Origin: Cryobacterium lactosi
GTDB taxonomy: Bacteria > Actinomycetota > Actinomycetes > Actinomycetales > Microbacteriaceae
Reading direction: 5' to 3'
NCBI RefSeq assembly: GCF_004403945.1
Contig: NZ_SOHM01000047.1
Span: forward strand, 1 to 64,000
Length of the DNA: 64,000 nucleotides
The position numbers and the translations under genes are program-made. The notes below the pieces were generated by a model that saw nothing but the letters and a program-made list of their open reading frames with translations, was not told the origin of the DNA and did no database searches. Shown in pieces: positions 42,182 to 50,521 of the stretch; within the stretch, counting starts at the first letter, position 1, and the number at the start of each line of letters is the position of its first letter.

Positions 42182-43570
42182 TCAGCGTACTTGGCGGGGC
42201 GCTTTCTGCGCGCGCACCCCTGCGGGGGTGGCCGGGGTGGCCGGTGCCTGTGGGGCAGCGGATGCGTCGTTCGGGTCGCGGACGCTGTCGTACTCGATCG
42301 TGAGCGAGGGCCGCCTCACGGTGACCCGCACGTTGTCGAAGACCACCCGGATGACGCCCAGGTAGGGGCGGAGCAGGGCTTTTACTTTGCGCGGCGGCAG
42401 GTCGAGGGCGGCCTGGATGGTGATGGTGTCCAGCTGGGCCGGTGCCGGGGCGGCGGGCGCGGGCTTGGCCGCGGACGACCGGGGCAGGCGGGGCACGGAT
42501 GCGGTGTCCTGGGCCGTGGTGGGCAGTGGTTGCGCCGGTCTGGCCTTGCTCGGGGCGGGCTTGACCGGCGGGGCGGTGCCGGTGATCTGCACGACGAGGC
42601 TGTGCGGGTCGAAGCCGGGCGCAGCGCAGAGGGCACCGATCAGGGCGGCGGTGGCGGCGCGCTGGTCGGCGCGGAACGCGGTGGCGCGGTGCTCGGGGTC
42701 GGCCACGACGAGCAGCCCGGGGGTGCCGCGCTCGGTCAGGGCCGCGCGTTCCCGGGTGGCCACGGTGTCCAGCCAGGTGCGGTCGATCTCGGCGACCAGG
42801 GTGCGGCGCACATCGGCGGCGAGCTGGCCGGCCTGGGCGATGTCCAGGGCGGTGACGGTGCCGCGTTCGAGGAGGTCGGCGAGGAACGGGATGACGCCGG
42901 ATTTCAGGGCGGCGACCTGCTGCTCCACCACGGCCCGGGCCATCTGGCCGCGGGCTTCCTCGGTGCGGGCGACGATGGCGCGGCGGGCATCCGTCTGCCA
43001 GGCCAGGATGGAGCGCACGATACGGCGGGAGTACGCGGCGCCGGCGGCGGTGGGGGCGAGGATCTGGGTGGCCGAGACGATCGCGTACACGGCGACGGGC
43101 ACGGTGACCTCGAACGAGTCGGCCTGCGGCAGGGTGACCGCGACCGCGACGACGCTGGCGACGGCGCCGGAGAGGGCGATCTGCCGCCAGGGCCGATAGG
43201 GGGCCAGCGCCAGGAGCAGGAAACCGATGCAGACCGGGCCGAAGTCGTCTTGCACGAGCAGGTTGGAGCCCCAACGGCTGAACTGTTCGAAGAGGTAGCC
43301 GGCGAGGGCCAGGGCGGCCATGACCAGGTGCATGCGGCCGTTGAACGGGGCGTTGGCCGGTTGGGCGGCGATCACCAGGGTGCCGGCGGCGGCGCCCATG
43401 GCGAGTACGGCGAGGGTGGCGAAGAGCGGGTTCTGGATTTGGCTCTGTTGCAGGACCGTGGCGATCACCGAGTAGCAGAGCACGATCGAGGCGATGAGGG
43501 GCGCCAGCGGCCAGGCGGCGAGGGTGCCCAGCGGGTCGAGGCGCTGCTGGGTGGAGCGGCGGCGGGTCAC
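42182..43570 (-). CDS. Membrane pseudokinase-like partner protein (counterpart of the C-terminal half of the fused kinase)
   Basis: 462 residues from GTG 43570, overlapping the kinase stop (GTGA). About seven helices (28-190), then a helical region (RTEEARGQMARAVVEQQVAALK) and a domain whose spacing parallels the fused protein: TALDIAQAGQLAADVRRTL here, TAAERAQCLLVEASLRDAI there, followed by AALTERGTPGLLVVAD against AARQRGVEVTVLDD. ATP-binding boxes of histidine kinases are not visible. A Pro/Ala linker then leads to a C-terminal beta-rich piece (IRVVFDNVRVTVRRPSLTIEY). No named family recognised. It is probably a non-catalytic partner or ligand-sensing subunit of the upstream kinase. Confidence 0.7.
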   Translation of the reverse strand: MTRRRSTQQRLDPLGTLAAWPLAPLIASIVLCYSVIATVLQQSQIQNPLFATLAVLAMGAAAGTLVIAAQPANAPFNGRMHLVMAALALAGYLFEQFSRWGSNLLVQDDFGPVCIGFLLLALAPYRPWRQIALSGAVASVVAVAVTLPQADSFEVTVPVAVYAIVSATQILAPTAAGAAYSRRIVRSILAWQTDARRAIVARTEEARGQMARAVVEQQVAALKSGVIPFLADLLERGTVTALDIAQAGQLAADVRRTLVAEIDRTWLDTVATRERAALTERGTPGLLVVADPEHRATAFRADQRAATAALIGALCAAPGFDPHSLVVQITGTAPPVKPAPSKARPAQPLPTTAQDTASVPRLPRSSAAKPAPAAPAPAQLDTITIQAALDLPPRKVKALLRPYLGVIRVVFDNVRVTVRRPSLTIEYDSVRDPNDASAAPQAPATPATPAGVRAQKAPRQVR

Positions 43571-44973
43571 GGGGTGGGCCCGTCGGTGGGGGTGGGGGTG
43601 TTCGCGGGGGTGGGGGCATTCGCGGGTTGCCCTGCTGCGGACGAGGTGCTCCGGCGTGCAGGGGCAACTCGTCCGGAGGGGGGCAAGTCGGAGGAGTTCG
43701 CGGGGATGACCGGAGTGGGGGCATCCGTTTCTGCGGCCTCGGCGGCTTCTTCTGCGGCCGCGGCCGCGATGGTGCTCGCCACGACGGGCGGGGCGGGCAG
43801 GGTGAGCAGCACCGAGGTGCCAGCGCCGGGCCGGGACCAGATCTGCACGGAGCCGCCGAGCCGTTCGATGCGTTTGCGCACCGACTGGCGCAGGCCCAGC
43901 CGGTCGCTGCCGGTTTCGGCCTCCATGAAGCCGCGGCCGGCGTCGAGCACCATCACCGAGACGTTCTGGTCGTCGGCGTCGATGACCACCTCGGCGGTGA
44001 CGATACCGGCGTGCAGCAGCACGTTCACCAGGCATTGCTGCACCGCCAGGCCCAGCTCCCGGTCGCTCTGCGGGTCGAGCCGGGCGAGGGACTCCTTGTC
44101 GCCGGTGATGTCCACGACCAGGCCGCGGTCACGCATGCGGTCGATGGCGCGGAACACGGCGCTGGACAGCCATCCGTCATTGCCGGCGGACGTGGCGGTG
44201 CGTTCGTCGACGTGGGTGAGCCAGTCACGGTCGGCGAGGGTCTGCAGGGTCTCGCGGAGGCCCGCCTCGAGGCCGCGGGTCATGGGGCCGGGTTTGGCTC
44301 GGGCCACCGAAACCAGCTGGTTGAGGGTGGTGTCGTGCATGAGGGCGATGGCGCGAACGTCGAAGTCGTGGCGCAGGATGCGGGACTCGTCGTCTTGCAC
44401 GGCGCGGTGGATGGCGGGCTGGGCGGTGCGTCCGGTGCGGCGGGCGAGGCCGTCGAGCAGCATCACGCCGACCAGGAACAGGTAGGTGACGATGGTGAAC
44501 ACGTCGGGGCGGTCGGGCACCGGGGTTTGCGACACGGCGAGGGTGGCGGCGACCTCGGCGAGGAGGAAACCGACCGTGCTCCACAGCACGCCGATCAGCG
44601 CGCCGGAGCCGGCGCCGCCGACCATGATCAGGGCCATTTTGGGCAGCGAGATGAGGAACATGTCCGAGGAGGGGAAGACGCCGGGCATGCCCAGCACCGC
44701 GCTGGTGAACAGGTAGGTGCACACGGCGCCGAGCAGCAGGTAGGCGATGGTGAGCGGCACGGTGCGCCAGCGGGCGAGCAGGGCCAGCAGCGCGCCCATG
44801 CCGAGGATCGCGGCGACGGTGACCTGCAGCCGGTCGGTGGGCGGGAACACGCTCAGCGCCAGCACCGAGAGCAGGGCGCCGGCCAGGCAGATGAGGCCGA
44901 ACCAGTGCGACGCACGGGCGAGGGCACGACTCAGCGTGGCCTTGACCAGGTGGTCGGGTAGACCTAGTGACAT
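43567..44973 (-). CDS. Sensor histidine kinase (split version)
   Basis: 468 residues; GAGAGGG lies before the ATG. Six to seven membrane helices (22-178), then the dimerisation helix with candidate His213 in IALMHDTTLNQLV, matching ALVHDSVISTLL of the fused kinase, and an ATPase domain: VQQCLVNVLLHAG (N-box Asn), LDAGRGF (G1), GSDRLGL and GAGTSVLL (G2). The Ala/Pro/Thr-rich C-terminal tail ends at the junction with the next gene. No response regulator directly adjoins. Translational coupling to 42182-43570 implies a 1:1 complex. Confidence 0.85.
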   Translation of the reverse strand: MSLGLPDHLVKATLSRALARASHWFGLICLAGALLSVLALSVFPPTDRLQVTVAAILGMGALLALLARWRTVPLTIAYLLLGAVCTYLFTSAVLGMPGVFPSSDMFLISLPKMALIMVGGAGSGALIGVLWSTVGFLLAEVAATLAVSQTPVPDRPDVFTIVTYLFLVGVMLLDGLARRTGRTAQPAIHRAVQDDESRILRHDFDVRAIALMHDTTLNQLVSVARAKPGPMTRGLEAGLRETLQTLADRDWLTHVDERTATSAGNDGWLSSAVFRAIDRMRDRGLVVDITGDKESLARLDPQSDRELGLAVQQCLVNVLLHAGIVTAEVVIDADDQNVSVMVLDAGRGFMEAETGSDRLGLRQSVRKRIERLGGSVQIWSRPGAGTSVLLTLPAPPVVASTIAAAAAEEAAEAAETDAPTPVIPANSSDLPPSGRVAPARRSTSSAAGQPANAPTPANTPTPTDGPTP

Positions 44974-45130
44974 TGCGCCCTCTCTGTCCGTGACGGCTCC
45001 GCGTTTGATTATCTCAGGAGTGCGGGTGAGGTCCGTTGATCGAACGGGTTGTTCCGTCGATCGCGCCTGTCGGGATCCGGGGAGCCGTCGCGCAGGCGCA
45101 TCCGCTCGCCGGTTGAGCCTGTCTGGGCAC

Positions 45131-45194
45131 TACGCGGGGTAGGCGCCGCTATGCGCCAGGCGCGCCACCCGCGTAGCGGCGCCTGACCCGCATA
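45131..45194. repeat. GCGGGGTAGGCGCCGCTA palindromic repeat, copy 1
   Basis: About 64 bp. The left arm GCGGGGTAGGCGCCGCTATG pairs with TAGCGGCGCCTGACCCGC in inverted orientation across a centre CCAGGCGCGCCAC. Near-identical to copy 2, 170 bp downstream. Confidence 0.75.
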
Positions 45195-45300
45195 CCTCGA
45201 GTGGAGCCGCGGATGCCATGCACCTCGGCCGGGAAGCACGGGCCACGGAGAGAGTGCGCGGCAGATGGCAGCGTTCGGGTACGCATCCGCGTTGGGGAGT

Positions 45301-45362
45301 TATGCGGGGTAGGCGCCGCTACGCGCCAGGCGTGCCACCCGCATAACGGCGCCTGACCCGCG
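45301..45362. repeat. GCGGGGTAGGCGCCGCTA palindromic repeat, copy 2
   Basis: About 62 bp, differing from copy 1 at only a few positions, some in matching positions of both arms (TACGCG/TATGCG), as expected of a conserved hairpin. Confidence 0.75.
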
Positions 45363-45418
45363 CAGCTCGGGCGGGACCGTGGCTGGCGGGGCGGGGTGCC
45401 GCTCGGGTGGCCGGCGCA

Positions 45419-46063
45419 TCAGCGGGCGATCGCGCCGTCGGCCAGGTGCACTGTTCGATCGGCGGAGGAGAGCACCTCGGGGTCGTGGGACACGCAGACC
45501 ACGGCCACGCCGCTCTCGGCTTCTGCGCGCATGATCTGGCGGATCCGCTGGGCACTGTCGCTGTCCAGGCCGGTCGTGGGCTCGTCGAGGAGGAGGACTG
45601 CGGCGGCGCGGGCGAGTCCCTGCGCCAGCAGGGTGCGCTGGCGTTGTCCGCCGGAGAGGGTGGCGAAGGGCAGCCTGGCGAGATCCTGGATCTGCAGCCG
45701 TTCGAGGGCGTCGTCGATGGCGGTGCGGGCGGCAGCGTCGAGCCGGCGCCAGCGGCCGAGCCGGCCCCACACGCCCACCGTCACCACGTCGCGCACCGTC
45801 ACCGGCAGGCGGTCCGTCTCGGCGGTGCGTTGCGGCACGAGGGCCACGGCGCCCGTCACGGAGCGGGTTCCCTCCGTCGGCGGACGGGTGCCGGCGAGAA
45901 CCTCCAGCAGGGTGGTCTTGCCCGCGCCATTTGGGCCGGCCAGCACGGTGAGGCATCCCGGCAGCACATCGAGGTCGATACCCCGGAGGGCGTCGCGACC
46001 GGCGAAGTCGACCGTCACCCCACGGAGGCTGGCCGCGGGGGCGGTGTCACGGGTCTGGCTCAC
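45419..46063 (-). CDS. aztA: Zinc ABC transporter ATP-binding protein (AztA-like)
   Basis: About 214 residues. Walker A GPNGAGKTT (about 46), Q-loop in ALVPQRTAE, signature LSGGQRQRT, Walker B VLLLDEPTTGLD, and H-loop CVSHDPEV: a complete importer ATPase of the Mn/Zn (ZnuC/AztA) group. GTG 46063 is chosen because TAGACT lies 6 nt upstream; GTG 46069 is also in frame but would lie directly at the box. It powers uptake through the permease encoded divergently at 46118. It is expected to be under Zur control through the shared operator at 46082. Confidence 0.9.
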   Translation of the reverse strand: MSQTRDTAPAASLRGVTVDFAGRDALRGIDLDVLPGCLTVLAGPNGAGKTTLLEVLAGTRPPTEGTRSVTGAVALVPQRTAETDRLPVTVRDVVTVGVWGRLGRWRRLDAAARTAIDDALERLQIQDLARLPFATLSGGQRQRTLLAQGLARAAAVLLLDEPTTGLDSDSAQRIRQIMRAEAESGVAVVCVSHDPEVLSSADRTVHLADGAIAR

Positions 46064-46069
46064 CCGCAC

Positions 46070-46075
46070 AGTCTA
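46070..46075 (-). promoter_or_regulatory. -10 box TAGACT of aztA
   Basis: Minus-strand TAGACT, then GTGCGG, then GTG (46063). The corresponding -35 region (about 46093-46098) falls within the Zur-like box. Confidence 0.45.
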
Positions 46076-46081
46076 CACAGT

Positions 46082-46096
46082 TGAGAAGCGTTCTCA
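46082..46096. promoter_or_regulatory. Zur-type operator in the divergent aztA/aztB promoter
   Basis: TGAGAAGCGTTCTCA is a perfect palindrome around the central GCG and matches the actinobacterial Zur pattern TGAAAATCGTTTTCA at 12 of 15 positions. It lies between two divergent -10 boxes, covering the -35 of aztA and the spacer of aztB, so zinc-loaded Zur could block both. Confidence 0.8.
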
Positions 46097-46098
46097 TT

Positions 46099-46104
46099 TA
46101 GAGT
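46099..46104 (+). promoter_or_regulatory. -10 box TAGAGT of aztB
   Basis: TAGAGT 13 nt before the aztB ATG, just 2 bp beyond the Zur-like box. The leader would be only about 6 nt with no ribosome binding site. Confidence 0.45.
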
Positions 46105-46117
46105 ACGGTCAACCACC

Positions 46118-47041
46118 ATGCCCTCCCCCACCGCTGCACTTCTCGAGCCGTTCACGCTCGACTTCTTTCAGCGCGCCCTCGTCGGCGGCGGTCTCGTCGC
46201 GATCCTGTGCGGGGTGGTCGGCACGTGGGTTGTCATCCGCGGCATGGCCTTTCTCGGCGAGGCACTGGCCCACGGGATGCTGCCCGGCGTGGCCCTGGCC
46301 ACCCTCCTCGGCATCCCCGTGCTGGTGGGTGGCGCGGCGAGCGCCGTGGCCATGAGCCTGGGCATCGGGATGCTGCAACGCCGCGGCAGATTGTCGTACG
46401 ACACGAGCATCGGGATGCTGTTCGTCTCGATGCTCGCACTCGGCGTGGTCATCATCTCCCACTCCGGCAGCTTCGCCACCGATGCCACCTCGATCCTGTT
46501 CGGCGACATCCTCGCCATCGCACCCGCCGATCTGGTCTTCCTGGCGATCGCCGCCGGGGTCGGTCTGGTCGTCGCCGCCGCCGCGCACCGCCCGCTGGTC
46601 GCTCTGGCGCTGGATGCCCGGGTCGCCGCCACCCTCGGACTGGGTCCCAGATCGGCGCAGGCCGCCCTGGTGGGGTTGGTCTCGCTTGCCGTCGTCGCCT
46701 CCTACCAGGCCGTCGGCTCCCTCCTCGTTGTCGGGTTGCTGCTCGCCCCCGCGGTGGCCGCGGCCCACTGGACCACCCGCATCCCCACCCGGATGGCGCT
46801 CGCCGCGGTGCTGGGCATCGCCGCGGTGCTCATCGGCCTGCTCGTGTCGTGGTTCGCCGCCACCGCGGCGGGCGCCTCGGTCGCCGTGACCGCGATCGGG
46901 ATCGCCTGTCTGTCGTGGATGCTGCACACGGCCGTCATCGGGTGGCGATCGACCCCGTCGAGGATGGCCTGCGCCCGAGCGACCACGTCGAGAGACACCA
47001 CGGCCCGATCGACCAGGACGAGGCTCACCACAGCCCGATGA
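46118..47041 (+). CDS. aztB: Zinc ABC transporter permease (AztB/ZnuB family)
   Basis: 307 residues with 8-9 hydrophobic segments. The ABC-3 family marks LGEALAHGMLPGVALATLLG and SYQAVGSLLVVGLLLAPAVAA are clear. It forms the membrane channel for zinc with AztA and the binding protein AztC. About 30 hydrophilic residues at the C-terminus (CARATTSRDTTARSTRTRL) are Thr/Arg-rich and not part of the family core. It is first in the operon aztB-aztD1-aztC-aztD2. Confidence 0.93.
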   Translation: MPSPTAALLEPFTLDFFQRALVGGGLVAILCGVVGTWVVIRGMAFLGEALAHGMLPGVALATLLGIPVLVGGAASAVAMSLGIGMLQRRGRLSYDTSIGMLFVSMLALGVVIISHSGSFATDATSILFGDILAIAPADLVFLAIAAGVGLVVAAAAHRPLVALALDARVAATLGLGPRSAQAALVGLVSLAVVASYQAVGSLLVVGLLLAPAVAAAHWTTRIPTRMALAAVLGIAAVLIGLLVSWFAATAAGASVAVTAIGIACLSWMLHTAVIGWRSTPSRMACARATTSRDTTARSTRTRLTTAR

Positions 47042-47123
47042 CCCCCGCGTCGCCCGGCACTAAGCCCGCCCGTCACATCCGCCAACTCGCCTATCACCCC
47101 GACCCGTGTCCCGAAAGGACTCC

Positions 47124-48326
47124 GTGCGCTCTCGCCTCACCCCGTTCGCCCTCGCCGGCGTACTCACCCTCACGGCCTGCTCCGGCGCTCCGGCACCGGC
47201 TGCCGACACCGACTCGACCGCCGACGGCCACGGCAGCGTGGCGGGCGCCGTAGAGCTAGCCGAGCCGCGGCTCGGCCTCACGACGATCGACCAGAGCGGC
47301 GCGATCTCACACCTGGACCTGCTCGATGAGAGTGTCAGTGATCTCGGCACCGTGGGCGAGCCGACCGCGCTGAGCACCGACGGACGGTACCTGTTCGCCC
47401 AGACGCCCGCCGGCGTGGAGATCGTCGACAGCGGTGTCTGGACCTGGGACCACGTCGACCACTTCCACTACTACCAGGCCGACCCCCGCATACTGGGCAC
47501 CGTCGCGGGGGCGGGCGTGGCCACGATCGCCACGACGAATCTGTCCACCACGGGCAGCACCGGGATGTTCTTTGCCGAGTCCGGCGAGGCCGTTCTGGTT
47601 GACACCGAGGCGCTGTCCAAGGGCGAGATCACCGAGAGGTTCCGGCTGAGCACCGCCCCGGGCGCCGGCCTGGTTGTGCCCGTGGGCTCCTTCGCGCTCG
47701 TCGCCGACGGCGCCGCGGCATCCGTTCTGGGCTACACCGCGGACGGCGAGCCGACCGGGCTGGACGAACCCTGCGTGCAGCCGGCCGGGACCGTCACCAC
47801 CCGGGTGGGCGCGGTGATCGGATGCGCGGACGGCGCGCTGCTCGCCTCGGTGCAGGACGACGAGCTCACCGTCGAAAGGATCCCCTACCCGGTCGACGCG
47901 CCGGCGGCGACGTCGTTCCACAACCGGGAGGGCCGGCCAACCGTTGCCGCCCTGGCCGGCACCGAGGGCATCTGGCTGCTCGACACCCGCGCACGAGCAT
48001 GGACACTCCTGGCCGCTCCCGCCCCGCTCGTGCAGGTGACCGCCGTCGACGACGCCGACCAGCACCTCCTGGCCCTCACCGCTGACGGCCGCCTGCTTGT
48101 GCTGAACGGCGCGGATGGGTCGACGATCGCCGAGACGGCACCGCTCGTGGCGGATTCCCTGGCTGCCGGCGAGACCCCCGTTCTGATCGCCGACCAGCAA
48201 CGCGCCTACCTCAGCGCCCCGACCGAGCGACTGCTCTACGAGATCGACTTCGCCGACGGCGCCCGGCTGGCCCGCACCTTCGACTCGACAACCGAACCCG
48301 CCTTCGTGGCAGAGACGGGACGCTGA
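47124..48326 (+). CDS. AztD-like zinc metallochaperone lipoprotein, copy 1
   Basis: 400 residues from GTG 47124, with AAAGGA 4 nt upstream. Lipobox LTAC (Cys about 18) anchors it outside. The rest is a beta-propeller-like protein with short repeats (GLTTIDQSGAISHLDLL, GVATIATTNLSTTG, FALVADGAAASVLGY). A His cluster WDHVDHFHYY (about 112-121) is a likely zinc site; DGHGS near the N-terminus is another. In Paracoccus and Citrobacter, AztD delivers zinc to AztC. Located between permease and binding protein genes. A second AztD-like gene follows. Confidence 0.8.
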   Translation: MRSRLTPFALAGVLTLTACSGAPAPAADTDSTADGHGSVAGAVELAEPRLGLTTIDQSGAISHLDLLDESVSDLGTVGEPTALSTDGRYLFAQTPAGVEIVDSGVWTWDHVDHFHYYQADPRILGTVAGAGVATIATTNLSTTGSTGMFFAESGEAVLVDTEALSKGEITERFRLSTAPGAGLVVPVGSFALVADGAAASVLGYTADGEPTGLDEPCVQPAGTVTTRVGAVIGCADGALLASVQDDELTVERIPYPVDAPAATSFHNREGRPTVAALAGTEGIWLLDTRARAWTLLAAPAPLVQVTAVDDADQHLLALTADGRLLVLNGADGSTIAETAPLVADSLAAGETPVLIADQQRAYLSAPTERLLYEIDFADGARLARTFDSTTEPAFVAETGR

Positions 48327-48328
48327 CC

Positions 48329-49243
48329 GTGAGACGAACCCGTGCGGCGCTCGCAGCGCTCGCCCTGACCGCGGTCTGCATGCTGACCGGGTGCAGCCCC
48401 GCCGCCGACGATCGCCCTGTTGTCATCGTCTCCACCAACATCCTCGGCGACGTGGTGGGCGAGCTTGTCGGCGACCAGGCGGAGGTGGTGACGCTGATGA
48501 AGCCCAATGCCGATCCGCACTCGTTCGAGATCTCCGCCCAGGCGGCGGCCCGCCTGCGTTCGGCCGACCTCGTCGTCTCCAACGGGCTGGGCCTGGAGGA
48601 GGGACTCCAGCAGCACCTGGACGCGGCCTCGGCTGCCGGTGTGCGCCTGTTCGTCGCCGGGGACGCCATCGACGTGTTGGATTACCGGGCGGGCGACGCC
48701 GCCGGCATGCCCGACTCGCATTTCTGGACCGATCCTGGCCGGATGCTCGATGTCGTCGACGCTCTCGAACCGGTCCTCGGCGCCCTGCCCGGTGTCGACC
48801 CGGCCGAGGTGACCACACATACCGGCGAGTATCGCGCCGAGCTGGAACGACTCGACGACGAGATGACGGACGCCTTCGCCGGCATCCCGGCGGAGCGGCG
48901 CGCGCTCGTGACCAACCACCACGTGTTCGGCTACCTCGCCCAACGCTTCGACTTCGACGTTGTCGGGGCCGTCATTCCCGGTGGCACGACCCTCGCCGCG
49001 CCCTCCGCCTCCGACCTGGCCGACCTCGTCACCGCCGTGGAGGAGACGGGGGTGCCCACGATCTTCGCGGAGTCCTCCTCGCCCGATCGCCTCGTGCAGG
49101 CCCTCGCCAGCGAGGCCGACGTGCACGTGCGGGTGGTCGAGCTGTTCACCGAGTCCCTGACCGATCCGGCGGGCGGCGCACCCGATTACCTCACCATGAT
49201 GCGCGTCAACACCGAGCGCATCACCACCGGGCTCTCCTCGTGA
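48329..49243 (+). CDS. aztC: Zinc-binding lipoprotein of ABC transporter (AztC/ZnuA family)
   Basis: 304 residues, GTG start 2 bp after the aztD1 stop. Lipobox LTGC at about residue 22. Cluster A-I fold with the metal ligands in order: NADPHSFE (His about 63), DSHFWTDPG (His about 131), TNHHVFGYLA (His about 196) and an acidic partner in the C-terminal FAESSSPDR stretch. It lacks the long His-rich loop of ZnuA, as AztC proteins do. It binds zinc outside the cell and hands it to AztB. Confidence 0.92.
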   Translation: MRRTRAALAALALTAVCMLTGCSPAADDRPVVIVSTNILGDVVGELVGDQAEVVTLMKPNADPHSFEISAQAAARLRSADLVVSNGLGLEEGLQQHLDAASAAGVRLFVAGDAIDVLDYRAGDAAGMPDSHFWTDPGRMLDVVDALEPVLGALPGVDPAEVTTHTGEYRAELERLDDEMTDAFAGIPAERRALVTNHHVFGYLAQRFDFDVVGAVIPGGTTLAAPSASDLADLVTAVEETGVPTIFAESSSPDRLVQALASEADVHVRVVELFTESLTDPAGGAPDYLTMMRVNTERITTGLSS

Positions 49244-49302
49244 GCGCCGCCATCCGCTTCACAGATCACAGCACCAACCACCCCATAGAAAAGGAACCAC
49301 CC

Positions 49303-50502
49303 ATGCGTACCCCTTATCTCCGCCGAGTCGGCGCCACGGCGCTCACCCTCGGACTGGCCGCATCCCTCGCCGCCTGCTCGACCGGCACAACACCGGGCGA
49401 CACCACCTCCTCGCCCGCCGCGGATGCCGGCGCCCGGGTCGCCGTCTCCTACCCCGGCGGCATCCTCGTGCTCGACGGCGACACCCTCGAGCCCGTCGCG
49501 GACTTCGACGCCGAGGAATTCACCCGGCTCAATCCCGCCGGCGACGGCCGGCACGTCATGGTCACGATGAGCGAGGGCTTCCAAGTGCTCGACACCGCGG
49601 CCGGCACGGCCGATGACGCCGAGCTCACCGACCGCATCTTCTCCGCCGACACCGCCGGCCACGTGGTGCGGCACGCGGGCAAGACGATCCTCTACGCCGA
49701 CGGCACCAGCGACACCACGGTGTTCGACACGGCGGACCTCGCCGCGATCGACGGTCTGCCCGAGGTCGAGACCATCCCCGGCGTCGAGGCGCACCACGGG
49801 GTGTCGGTCCTGCTCGAAGACGGCACCTTCCTCACCACCGTCGGCAACGCCGACGGCCGCAACGGCATCGAGGTGCGCGACGCCGACGGCACGGTCGTCG
49901 CCACGAGCGACCAGTGCCCCGGTGTGCACGGTGAGGGCACGGCATCCGATGAGGCCGTGGTGTTCGGCTGCGAGAACGGTGCGTTGGTCTACAAGGACGG
50001 CGTGATCACCAAGCTCGACGCCCGCGACCAGCCCTACGGACGCATGGGCAACGCCTATGTGAGCGAGACCAGCCCGATCATCGTGGGCGATTACAAGAGC
50101 GACCCGGATGCTGAGGGCTACTTCCTGCAGGCCGTGAACCTCATCGACACCGCGGCCATGACCTCGGAGGTCGTGGACCTTCCCGAGGGCGTCGGGTACA
50201 CCTTCCGCGGCGTCGCCCGCGGCCCGGACGACCTGGCGTACATCATCGGCTCGGACGGCGCGATCCACGTGCTCGACCCCGAGACCGGGTCGATCACCGA
50301 CTCGTTCCCCGTGATCGAGGCGTGGGAGAGCCCGGTTGAGTGGCAGGATGCCCATCCCGCGATCGTCGTCTCCGGCACCATCGCCTACGTCACCGAGCCG
50401 GCCGCGAACAGCATCCACGCGGTCGACCTGACCACCGGCGAGGTCGTGTCCACCGGCACGCTCGACATCACGCCCAACGAGCTGGCGGTCGCCGCGGGCT
50501 AA
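49303..50502 (+). CDS. AztD-like zinc metallochaperone lipoprotein, copy 2
   Basis: 399 residues; AAAAGGA lies before ATG 49303. Lipobox LAAC (Cys about 25). Propeller-like repeats such as GILVLDGDTLEPVADFD, GVSVLLEDGTFLTTVGN and GAIHVLDPETGSITDSF. Possible zinc ligands are GVEAHHGV (about 163-170) and CPGVHGEG (about 205-212). It diverges strongly from copy 1 and is closer to the standard AztD pattern. It ends the operon. A division of labour between the two copies is inferred, not shown. Confidence 0.82.
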   Translation: MRTPYLRRVGATALTLGLAASLAACSTGTTPGDTTSSPAADAGARVAVSYPGGILVLDGDTLEPVADFDAEEFTRLNPAGDGRHVMVTMSEGFQVLDTAAGTADDAELTDRIFSADTAGHVVRHAGKTILYADGTSDTTVFDTADLAAIDGLPEVETIPGVEAHHGVSVLLEDGTFLTTVGNADGRNGIEVRDADGTVVATSDQCPGVHGEGTASDEAVVFGCENGALVYKDGVITKLDARDQPYGRMGNAYVSETSPIIVGDYKSDPDAEGYFLQAVNLIDTAAMTSEVVDLPEGVGYTFRGVARGPDDLAYIIGSDGAIHVLDPETGSITDSFPVIEAWESPVEWQDAHPAIVVSGTIAYVTEPAANSIHAVDLTTGEVVSTGTLDITPNELAVAAG

Positions 50503-50521
50503 GCGGCTTTTGCCAGGGAGA

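Larger units (their letters stand above)
44974..45418. other. 445-bp intergenic region with paired palindromic repeats
   Basis: Between the kinase start and the end of the zinc ABC ATPase gene. It holds the two repeats at 45131-45194 and 45301-45362 and a small inverted repeat near 45039-45065 (GATCGAACGG/CCGTCGATC). GATAAT on the minus strand near 45012 is a possible -10 box for the kinase operon. No credible coding frame. Confidence 0.5.

Noticed and set aside
42098-44485. A 795-codon plus-strand open frame opposite the split kinase genes
   Set aside because: Its composition (Gly/Ala/Val/Arg/Asp) is that of a shadow of GC-rich coding DNA; the minus strand carries clear membrane and kinase motifs with proper coupling of starts and stops.
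48391-50502. A 703-codon frame starting inside aztC and continuing into aztD2
   Set aside because: Only its 3' part (from 49303) is real; the 5' part is out of frame with the zinc-binding protein and is Arg/Pro/Gly-rich nonsense.
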